A stretch of DNA of 64,000 nucleotides from JAVBLP01 sp052034625. GTDB lineage: Bacteria > Elusimicrobiota > Endomicrobiia > Endomicrobiales > Endomicrobiaceae. Position numbers and translations under genes: made by a program. Positions 36,289 to 44,049 of this stretch are shown here, in pieces; position 1 is the stretch's first letter, and each line of letters opens with the position of its first letter. The stretch covers positions 53,173-117,172 of the forward strand of contig JBPOII010000009.1 of the NCBI GenBank assembly GCA_052034625.1, given 5' to 3'. The notes under the pieces are model-generated. The model worked only from the letters and a program-made list of their open reading frames with translations. It was not told where the DNA came from and did no database searches.

Positions 36289-37518
36289 CTATTCAACAAA
36301 GAAATATTTCTTTGTAAACTCATCAAAACTGCATTCATATTTTACAACATCATTAAAATAGATCCCGAATCTGCTGAAAATATCTTTTTCGCGCATAATA
36401 TCTGCAAAATAGTTTTTAGCCTCTTTCATACCGCCGCAAGAATTATCACATTTTGTCAGCGCGGAAATTATTTCTGCCTGTTTTTTTACAGCTTTATTTA
36501 TATTTACTACCGACACTTCAGGCAGCGGTCTGACAGCTTTCCTGTAATTATATATCTTTGTAAGCACATAGGTAAAATATTTATCCGCATCAGGCAGGGA
36601 GTACCCTATAAAACACCATTGATCAGCTTCTGCAAGGAGTTCTTCAATATACATCCATATTTTTATAAGATGTTTATTTTCATATATTCTATTATAACTA
36701 GGATATACTATATACGGTTCCAGGTTTGAAAGTTTACATAGATAACATTTTGTGCCTTCACGTATATCTACGGTTTTATTTTGCGTTGTCAGTTTCGAAA
36801 AAACCTGTCCGCAGGAACGGCAGAAAAGCCAGTTGACCGAACCATGCGGTCTTAAAAGATACACTCCCCTTTTCCTTGGCTTACCAAACCAAAATTTATG
36901 TTTTTCATCAAGGCTGTAATTGCCAAGTTCTATGCCATAATCCAAGTCAAAAGACTTTTCCGGATTTTTATCTTGCATAGACAGAAGGACTCTGTCTAAA
37001 CAGATATCATAATTAAAATTAATAAATGAAAAATTGGCAGTATTGCTTTTATATCTTTTAAATATCTTAACACCCATTGCGGTATAAGGGCTGGATATTT
37101 TAGTTTTCTTATTAAGGAAATTTTTTACATTGTGTTTTTCGACATCAGCATTTGTACGGGTTACATACATTATGCCTTGTATCAGATCCCTATAATACTG
37201 CTTTACTTCCCGTAAATCTATGGCACCGATATTTTGTCTTTGCGACAAAGATGTTTCCAAAATATTGAAGAGACTCTCAAGGCTGAGTGCTTTTGCGGCA
37301 TTTTTCCCAAAAACCGCAGAAACAAGTTTTTTTACTTGTGAAGATACCCTGTTATATTCTTTAGCAACTTTTATAGAGTTTTTGCCTTTATACGCAAAAT
37401 CCCCTTTCAATATTTTTTCAAGTATTTCATTTTGAATCGGTATATCGTCATCTTTGCTTGCGCCGGCACCCATTATAAAGACCGTTTTTTTATTTGGCGA
37501 AAGTAAAAATTTATCCAT
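36289..37518 (-). CDS. SIR2-like (SIR2_2) NAD-binding protein with zinc ribbon
   Basis: 409 residues. GAGAS at residues 17-21 is the Rossmann glycine motif. NFNYD (167-171) replaces the usual TTNYD. PHGSVNW (224-230) holds the catalytic-position His. CxxC pairs at 233/236 and 258/261 form a zinc ribbon. FIGYSLPDAD (303-312) is the standard SIR2-like closing motif. SIR2-like domains either deacylate or hydrolyse NAD; this branch is common in anti-phage systems (Thoeris, DSR, Argonaute-linked). The gene lies 16 bp after the GH81 gene and 17 bp before a small membrane protein gene. Whether it is an immunity NADase is unproven. Confidence 0.8.
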   Translation of the reverse strand: MDKFLLSPNKKTVFIMGAGASKDDDIPIQNEILEKILKGDFAYKGKNSIKVAKEYNRVSSQVKKLVSAVFGKNAAKALSLESLFNILETSLSQRQNIGAIDLREVKQYYRDLIQGIMYVTRTNADVEKHNVKNFLNKKTKISSPYTAMGVKIFKRYKSNTANFSFINFNYDICLDRVLLSMQDKNPEKSFDLDYGIELGNYSLDEKHKFWFGKPRKRGVYLLRPHGSVNWLFCRSCGQVFSKLTTQNKTVDIREGTKCYLCKLSNLEPYIVYPSYNRIYENKHLIKIWMYIEELLAEADQWCFIGYSLPDADKYFTYVLTKIYNYRKAVRPLPEVSVVNINKAVKKQAEIISALTKCDNSCGGMKEAKNYFADIMREKDIFSRFGIYFNDVVKYECSFDEFTKKYFFVE

Positions 37519-37534
37519 TCAAATACCTTTACTT

Positions 37535-40500
37535 TTATTCATTAAAATACTCTATAATGATATTTGCATAATATTCCAGCCACAATGCATATCTTAAATC
37601 TGCCATCAAAAATAATCTTATTTTTTTATCGCCGGCAGGTGCACCGAAAAGTCCGCCGTTTGCATCTTGAGACCATTTAAAACCTTTCCTGTTCATAACA
37701 GTAATATAGTCGTGTCCTTTATATAAATTCGTACCGTCAAAAGAAGATATATCTCTAAATCCAAACCATGGAGAAGGCCAATCAGGATCAAAAGTAACAT
37801 CGCTGTCGGGTACATTTGAAGCAGTAGCACGCCACGATAGCGGAAGCATATCTCTTGCAGGATAATCATTGCACACTAATCCGGAAACAGTATGAGTTGT
37901 GAGAGTACCTTGATATGAATTATCTGTCCCGGATGATGTAACAATATGTTTATTGTCTGTATATATCTGCAGTACCCAAGTATTATTGTCTTCACAATTA
38001 TTCATATCTATCTCAATATATTGTCTGCATATAGCATGCGGATCTCTTAAATCCGAATCTGTCCAAGTAAAAGAAGAAACTGACGTTCCGTCTTCCCTGT
38101 TCTTAAGTTCCAATGAAAACAAATTGGAGATATCTGCCTTTTTCCATAATATTGAATCTAGAAAAACTTCAACCCCGCCTTGTGAAGAAGAATTGTCTCC
38201 GGCATTATGCAGCATACAAAAAGGTATATTAGTATAAGTTAAACTGTATGGTGTTATAGCGGGATTGGCAGCAGAGTTTAAAGGTATGGACAAAGTCTGC
38301 CATGTTGTTATATTTTGATTAAAGCCAAGATCCTTTAAAGTAAAGTAAACTTCTCCTGATCCGGCTTGTATTCCGACTTGAAAATTTTCAGCAGTGGTTG
38401 AGGGTTGAGCAAGCCTTATACTGAATTCTATTTTTCCACCATAAAATGAAGATAAGTCAACGCCTGCTCCATTTGAAAAACTGAAACCCCATCCGCCCCA
38501 GTACTGATTTGTTCTTTTTGCACTAAAAAAATTGGGGCCTTCATAAGAACCTGCAAAATTATAGTTATACGGGTAAAAATATATGGTGCCGCTCCAAGAA
38601 TCTTGAGAAAGACCGTCATTATATGCATCTCCGCCGCCGCCGACAGCTCCAAGAAAGTTATCTGAATATATGCTATAAACATCGCGAAGTGCATTTGTAC
38701 TGTGTATTACGACATTATTTGTCATATCATAATTAATATTTACAAAATCGCTTGTCTTTACCATAGTTCTCGGAGGAATTTCCATCGTTCCTGTATTAGG
38801 CACAGGAGAAGCACCGCTTCTCGGATGGAAACTTACGGTTTTTGTGCTTTCAGAATAATTATATGCTATAAAAGTGCGGGTATTATCCGCTTTTTTCATA
38901 ACCGTAAAAGGTACTGAATTATTTAGAGAATCTTTAGCATAATAATCAGTGCTGACACTTCCCAAAGAATTAAAAAAGTTTATAAAATGATATGAAAAAG
39001 ATAAACTGCTTCCTTCAGGTTCAGGAGTTGCCCCAGGGGCCCAGAAATGCCATTCACTTAAAGCCTGCGGGGCATTATAAAGAGATTTATATCTTAGGAA
39101 AATATCTTTCCATATTAAACTGCCGTTAACATAATCTGACTCCTGTTCCATCCATTGAATATAAGATTGTGCTGCCGTTGTATTATAACCCATATAAAGC
39201 ATTGAAGGGGTCATAGGCAAAATCCAAATCCCGTATCTTTCCTGTGCAATTGTCTGGGCTGTTTCCCAATGCACTCTATACTTCAACGAACCGTCATATA
39301 AAATTCCGCCGCGATGAGAAAAAACACTGCGGGGCGGATATGTTTCATTATATATATCAAAATAATACTCTTGTGCTGCAGCAAGTTCAGTCGTATATCC
39401 ATATATAGCTGTTTCTATAAGATCTTGATTATTTGTCGCCATACCCCACAGATAAACAGCTGCCCAAGCATTCATCGATTCAGATATTGACTCTTGGTCT
39501 GTTCCGTCATTTCCGGCATTAGATGAACCTTTTCCGCTTGACCAGCTGTGCCCTTCATAAACATCAAAATTCCTTAAGAAAGGAAAACTTGAGCTGTTCC
39601 TGTCGGTATTAACAAAATCTTTCACAACAAGATCCACTATACTTTTAAATTGAGAGTCCGAAGCAAATGCCGGATCGAACATCGCAAGTATGGCGGAAGC
39701 ATAAATAAAATATCCATAATGAAAATGATGATCATTATAAGATTCGGAACCATAAGCAGCAGGAACTCCTATAATGCCGCCCCAAATACTATCATAACCG
39801 AAATAGTGGCCATCAAGACCTTTATACCAACTTGCTAATTCCGTTTTCAGCTTTTGTACCATACTGTTGCGTGCCGCAATTTTGCCGGCCTGATGAAAGA
39901 CCGGTATCAGATTAGCAGCTTTTGCAAGACCTTTACCTCTAACATAAGTATTATTTGTCAATGAGTTAGGGGCAAAACCTTTTTCACTTTCAATATAATT
40001 ATTCATATTGGTACGATTAGATTGCGGAACTTCAAATGACAGACATGGCAGCATTCCGTGAAAATCATATCTTGTTTTAAATGAATTACCTTTATATATT
40101 TTCAAATTACCGCGCAATGTATTATAATCAGGAATAGCAGTACTTGCTATAACTGCGGCAGAGGTTGGATCAAGATGTCTCCATTGATGAGGATATAAAG
40201 CAAAAAGTGTCTGTCCTGATACAAAACCGGGACCGGTTCTTTTAGCTGTCATCGTATAATTAAATGTAGTTGTAATTGAAGAGTCCTCATTTTGAACCCA
40301 AGATACTGAAGTGCCGGTTATAAAATTAAATGCATATTTCATATACTCATAAAATATAGGTGAGACAGAAGTAGTATCGGGATAGACACTTTTGCTTCCC
40401 AAATAAGCTACTATCACATATCTGTCTTCCTCATTTTCCAATGTTGCTGGCAGATTTATAGCCATTGCATAATCAGAATCGTGCAATGAATAAGATGTTC

Positions 40501-41203
40501 CTGAAGGAGCATATATTCCCCACCAACCGTTATTATCAGCTATAAGCATACAGCCGTCAGTAACAACTCTAGGCTGGAATCTTATACGCAAACGCAGGTC
40601 GGGATATGTTCCGGGAGAAAAAGTATTATAAACGAAAACTCCGCCTTTTAAAAAAGTCGTAGTCATTCTTAAATTAGGATTATTGGTATCTCTCATTTCG
40701 GCAGTAACAGCCCAATCGGAAAAACTTTTTACTTTTACAGGAGCCGGAGTTATATATTTTATTGACTTCGGCACAGAACTTATGCATAACCACAGAGTTT
40801 CCGAGCCTTGTCCTGCATATTCTGTAGAAGATCTTACATACTGTTTTGCATTCGCTATTTCTATCCCTGTAGGATAACCGCCATGAACAAATCTCAAATA
40901 AGATGTTCCTAAGGACATGAATAAAGAAGGATTGCCATTAGGCCATAAATTATCTATATATGCACTGCCCCACCATCTGTTTGTCGGATATGCACCCGGC
41001 TGCGTATCCATTCTATAAGTCGGAGAAGGCATTGTGCTTGTATAATCTCCAAGATTGCCAAGTCCGCTGACAGAAGGTTTTGTCGGTGCAGCAAAAACGA
41101 CAGAAACCATAAAAGGCATCAGTAAAACAATGATGGCAATTAACGCAATGTTTTTCATTCTCTTAACAGTTCCCTTTGGGACCATAAAGTTGAAAAGATG
41201 CAT
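37535..41203 (-). CDS. GH81-type endo-beta-1,3-glucanase with C-terminal beta-sandwich domains, secreted
   Basis: 1222 residues from the ATG at 41201-41203 (AGGAG 9 nt upstream); a later ATG at 41158 would also keep the signal peptide. After the signal peptide (ending VFAAPTKPS) come GH81 hallmarks: PTNRWWGSAYI at the start, DHHFHYGYFIYASAIL near residue 493 and GHSWSSG...GTDQESISESMNAW near 560-575, which carry the family's catalytic Asp and Glu. GH81 enzymes cleave beta-1,3-glucan internally. About 850-1030 is a jelly-roll domain closing in VEVFLDSILW, and the last 190 residues form another beta-rich domain (FLMADLRYALWLEYYANIII) I do not recognise. It has its own promoter. Confidence 0.88.
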   Translation of the reverse strand: MHLFNFMVPKGTVKRMKNIALIAIIVLLMPFMVSVVFAAPTKPSVSGLGNLGDYTSTMPSPTYRMDTQPGAYPTNRWWGSAYIDNLWPNGNPSLFMSLGTSYLRFVHGGYPTGIEIANAKQYVRSSTEYAGQGSETLWLCISSVPKSIKYITPAPVKVKSFSDWAVTAEMRDTNNPNLRMTTTFLKGGVFVYNTFSPGTYPDLRLRIRFQPRVVTDGCMLIADNNGWWGIYAPSGTSYSLHDSDYAMAINLPATLENEEDRYVIVAYLGSKSVYPDTTSVSPIFYEYMKYAFNFITGTSVSWVQNEDSSITTTFNYTMTAKRTGPGFVSGQTLFALYPHQWRHLDPTSAAVIASTAIPDYNTLRGNLKIYKGNSFKTRYDFHGMLPCLSFEVPQSNRTNMNNYIESEKGFAPNSLTNNTYVRGKGLAKAANLIPVFHQAGKIAARNSMVQKLKTELASWYKGLDGHYFGYDSIWGGIIGVPAAYGSESYNDHHFHYGYFIYASAILAMFDPAFASDSQFKSIVDLVVKDFVNTDRNSSSFPFLRNFDVYEGHSWSSGKGSSNAGNDGTDQESISESMNAWAAVYLWGMATNNQDLIETAIYGYTTELAAAQEYYFDIYNETYPPRSVFSHRGGILYDGSLKYRVHWETAQTIAQERYGIWILPMTPSMLYMGYNTTAAQSYIQWMEQESDYVNGSLIWKDIFLRYKSLYNAPQALSEWHFWAPGATPEPEGSSLSFSYHFINFFNSLGSVSTDYYAKDSLNNSVPFTVMKKADNTRTFIAYNYSESTKTVSFHPRSGASPVPNTGTMEIPPRTMVKTSDFVNINYDMTNNVVIHSTNALRDVYSIYSDNFLGAVGGGGDAYNDGLSQDSWSGTIYFYPYNYNFAGSYEGPNFFSAKRTNQYWGGWGFSFSNGAGVDLSSFYGGKIEFSIRLAQPSTTAENFQVGIQAGSGEVYFTLKDLGFNQNITTWQTLSIPLNSAANPAITPYSLTYTNIPFCMLHNAGDNSSSQGGVEVFLDSILWKKADISNLFSLELKNREDGTSVSSFTWTDSDLRDPHAICRQYIEIDMNNCEDNNTWVLQIYTDNKHIVTSSGTDNSYQGTLTTHTVSGLVCNDYPARDMLPLSWRATASNVPDSDVTFDPDWPSPWFGFRDISSFDGTNLYKGHDYITVMNRKGFKWSQDANGGLFGAPAGDKKIRLFLMADLRYALWLEYYANIIIEYFNE

Positions 41204-41314
41204 TTGCGAACACTCCTGTTTTTTATTCATAAATAATATGTCCGTAAATCTTAAAATCTCCGGGACCGGGCAAAAGCAAAAAAACAAACCTGGTTAAAGA
41301 TGGCTTATTTATAT

Positions 41315-41344
41315 ATTATAGCTTTAAATATAAAAAATAGCCAA
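41315..41344 (-). promoter_or_regulatory. Promoter for the GH81 gene
   Basis: TTGGCT (41339-41344, minus) and TATAAT (41315-41320) are separated by 18 bp, giving a leader of about 105 nt before the GH81 start. It lies in the gap after rng, so the glucanase need not depend on rng transcription. Confidence 0.65.
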
Positions 41345-41362
41345 GAGAACTAAAAGCACGGA

Positions 41363-42790
41363 CTATTCAAATATTATCTGATAATCTTCCCTGTCAATAT
41401 TATTATCAGATTTTATCTCAAAATCCATTTTAAAAAGTTCTTTCAATCTTCCTTTTCTTTCATTAAAATATTCAACCACATCAGGGTTCAGCTTAATTTT
41501 CACTTTGCCATGATGCATATCAACTTTCATCTGTTCTATATCATCACAAACATTAATAAATATTGACTCTTTAGAAATAACAAGACCAAGCCCGTGACAT
41601 ATAGGACAAGTATCGCCTAATAGAGAAAACAACGACTCTCTTTTTCTTTCCCTTGTCATCTCAATAAGCCCAAGCTTTGTTATCGGCCATATCTTTATTT
41701 TTGCTTTATCCCCGCGTACAGCTGCGCGAAGCGTTTCAAGAACTTTCTGTCTGTTTGCAGCTTTTTTCATATCTATAAAATCTATTACAATTATTCCGCC
41801 GATATTTCTAAGCCTAAGCTGTCTTGCTACTTCTTCCGCCGCTTCAATATTAGTTACCGCAGCTGTATCTTCCTGGGAAGATTTTGATGTAAATTTGCCG
41901 CTGTTTACATCTATTGCACAAAGAGATTCCGCTTCTTGAATTATAAGATAACCGCCGGATTTAAGCCTTACCTTATTTGAGCGAAGCCTTTTGATTTCCT
42001 CATCTATTGCATATGCTTTAAAAATACCTTGATTTCCTTCATAAAGCACAAGCCTGTCTAAAAATTCGGGGCAAATTATTTTTACGAATTCCGTTACATC
42101 TTTTAATTCTTTTGGAGAGTCTATATGCATAAGCATTACATCTTCTGAAAAATAATCTCTTACTGTTTGAAAGACAACGCCCAGATCTTTATGTATCATA
42201 CTCATAGGCTTTGCACTATCAAATCTGCTTACAATAGAATTCCAAAGTCTTGTTAAATATTTAACTTCTTTTTTTATCTCATCTTCAGTTGCATCTTCGG
42301 CTTCAGTCCTTATTATAATTCCGCCCGGTATATCCTCTTTTATTTCATTAGCTATTTTTTTTAATCTGGCATGCTCTTCTTTACAATCAATATTTTTTGA
42401 TATCCCTATATTTTTACTGAAAGGCATATATACTGTAAGCCTTCCGGGAAGAGATATGTCCATTGTAACTTTTGCACCTTTTGTGCTTATAGGCTCTTTA
42501 TAAACCTGGACCATAATATCTTGCCCAGGCTTAAGCATTTTTTCAATATCCTTTTCATCCTTTTGTGCAACTATATCAGCAATACCCAGATATGTGCTTT
42601 TCCCAAAACCTATATCTACAAATGCAGAGTTCAGCGCCGGAACAATATTTTGAACTTTACCTTTATATATATTATTCAATATCTTTTCCGACTCTCGCCT
42701 TTCTATGAACAAATCAAAAAGTTTTCCGTCTTCTAAAACAGCGACCTTGGTTTCTTCCAAAGATCTGTTTACCACTATTTCTTTTTTCAC
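41363..42790 (-). CDS. rng: Ribonuclease G/E family endoribonuclease
   Basis: 475 residues, RNase G size without the long RNase E C-terminal scaffold. The N-terminal S1 domain spans about 35-115 (NIYKGKVQNIVPALNSAFVDIG). The DNase I-like catalytic domain holds the metal-binding Asp pair, one in CAIDVNSGKF and one in GGIIVIDFIDM. The zinc link CPICHG is at about 415. It processes rRNA and degrades mRNA. It is 8 bp downstream of the SGNH/TPR gene. Confidence 0.95.
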   Translation of the reverse strand: MKKEIVVNRSLEETKVAVLEDGKLFDLFIERRESEKILNNIYKGKVQNIVPALNSAFVDIGFGKSTYLGIADIVAQKDEKDIEKMLKPGQDIMVQVYKEPISTKGAKVTMDISLPGRLTVYMPFSKNIGISKNIDCKEEHARLKKIANEIKEDIPGGIIIRTEAEDATEDEIKKEVKYLTRLWNSIVSRFDSAKPMSMIHKDLGVVFQTVRDYFSEDVMLMHIDSPKELKDVTEFVKIICPEFLDRLVLYEGNQGIFKAYAIDEEIKRLRSNKVRLKSGGYLIIQEAESLCAIDVNSGKFTSKSSQEDTAAVTNIEAAEEVARQLRLRNIGGIIVIDFIDMKKAANRQKVLETLRAAVRGDKAKIKIWPITKLGLIEMTRERKRESLFSLLGDTCPICHGLGLVISKESIFINVCDDIEQMKVDMHHGKVKIKLNPDVVEYFNERKGRLKELFKMDFEIKSDNNIDREDYQIIFE

Positions 42791-42798
42791 TATATAAC

Positions 42799-44049
42799 CT
42801 ACTTTTTCTTGAATTTCTTTATAGCTTCTACAACATTTTCGGCGGCTTTTGCTAAAGATTCTCCGCCTCTTAAACCGGAAGCTGAATTGCTTATAAATGT
42901 AATATTTGCATTAAAAGCAAAATAATTCCTTAAAACAGAATTTGCTTTTGCTTCAAAAGGATAATCAGAAACTATAAGTTTTATCCCTTTTTCACTGCAC
43001 ATATCATTTATTTTTTTTATGTCTGCAGCTATCCAATCACTTACTGCCGAGATCTTTTTATTGTATTCCGGCGTATTCATCGCTGCTATTGAATTAACTT
43101 CAGGTATCCTTTCTCCTAGATAACTTTTGATCACACTTACAAAATATAAAACCTCATAAACTATTCTGCCTTCATAAGACATATAAATAGTTGCAAGCCC
43201 TTTATAACAGCGGTTATTTTTATCAAAAGGATTTACAAGAATACCTTCCTCAAACATTTTAAGAGCATTTTCAGGATTATCACTGTCATTAAGAAGGTAT
43301 ATAGAACCCAAGGCATAATAAATATTTGAGTTGACAGGGTTTTCTTTAAGCATATCTTTAAGTATTGCTTCGGCTTCATCATATCTTCTGTCATTAATAT
43401 ATTTCCATGCAAGCCTGTATTGTGAATGGTTCACTGCCGTAGGCACATTATTGTGTGTGTCTTTTAACAAAACCACAAAAGAGGGTATAATTTTCGGTTT
43501 ATATCCGGCTATTCTTTTTGGAGAAATGCCGGTAATAGATCTGTAAGCCGTAGATACTATGTATTTCAAAGAAGCATTTTTAGAATAAGCCTTAGGCGAA
43601 TTATACATACTTGCCACGCCGGTATTAAACTTTATCAAAGAATCTATATCGTAATCATTAATAAATGCTTCTTGGGGAATATAATTACCTTTAGAAATCA
43701 GATAATTGGAATATCCGGCAAGATTATAAAAATTACCTTCGCCGGCCATTAATAGTATAACTTCTATATTGGGCTGTTTTTCTATAAGGTCAGCTATAAG
43801 GAACATAATTTCAGCGGTGTTCATATTATGGAAACAATAGTTAAAAACAGCCGTTTTTTTAGCACCATATTGTTTCTCAAGCATACTTCTTATGAGATCT
43901 GAATAAATTAAAGAACCTTTATTCCCGGTAATTATGGTATCACCGAAGCAAAAAACATCGCTTCTATCTTTCTTGGCACCATATGCATTGCAAAATAAAA
44001 ATACAATCAACATAAAGGAAACGATCGCTTTAAAAACACTACGGTTCAT
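42799..44049 (-). CDS. Exported SGNH-hydrolase-like protein with inserted TPR repeats
   Basis: 416 residues. Signal peptide 1-24. FCFGDTIITGN looks like a GDS-type block I in which Ser is Thr, and VILLMAGEGNFYN looks like block III (GxxN). Between about 205 and 290 lie two to three TPR units (YDEAEAILKDMLKENPVNSNIYYALGSIY, shown here across two helices). A terminal DxxH block is not clear, so catalysis is doubtful. The start overlaps the radical SAM stop by 11 bp, so it is translated as part of the rSAM-SGNH-rng run. Confidence 0.6.
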   Translation of the reverse strand: MNRSVFKAIVSFMLIVFLFCNAYGAKKDRSDVFCFGDTIITGNKGSLIYSDLIRSMLEKQYGAKKTAVFNYCFHNMNTAEIMFLIADLIEKQPNIEVILLMAGEGNFYNLAGYSNYLISKGNYIPQEAFINDYDIDSLIKFNTGVASMYNSPKAYSKNASLKYIVSTAYRSITGISPKRIAGYKPKIIPSFVVLLKDTHNNVPTAVNHSQYRLAWKYINDRRYDEAEAILKDMLKENPVNSNIYYALGSIYLLNDSDNPENALKMFEEGILVNPFDKNNRCYKGLATIYMSYEGRIVYEVLYFVSVIKSYLGERIPEVNSIAAMNTPEYNKKISAVSDWIAADIKKINDMCSEKGIKLIVSDYPFEAKANSVLRNYFAFNANITFISNSASGLRGGESLAKAAENVVEAIKKFKKK

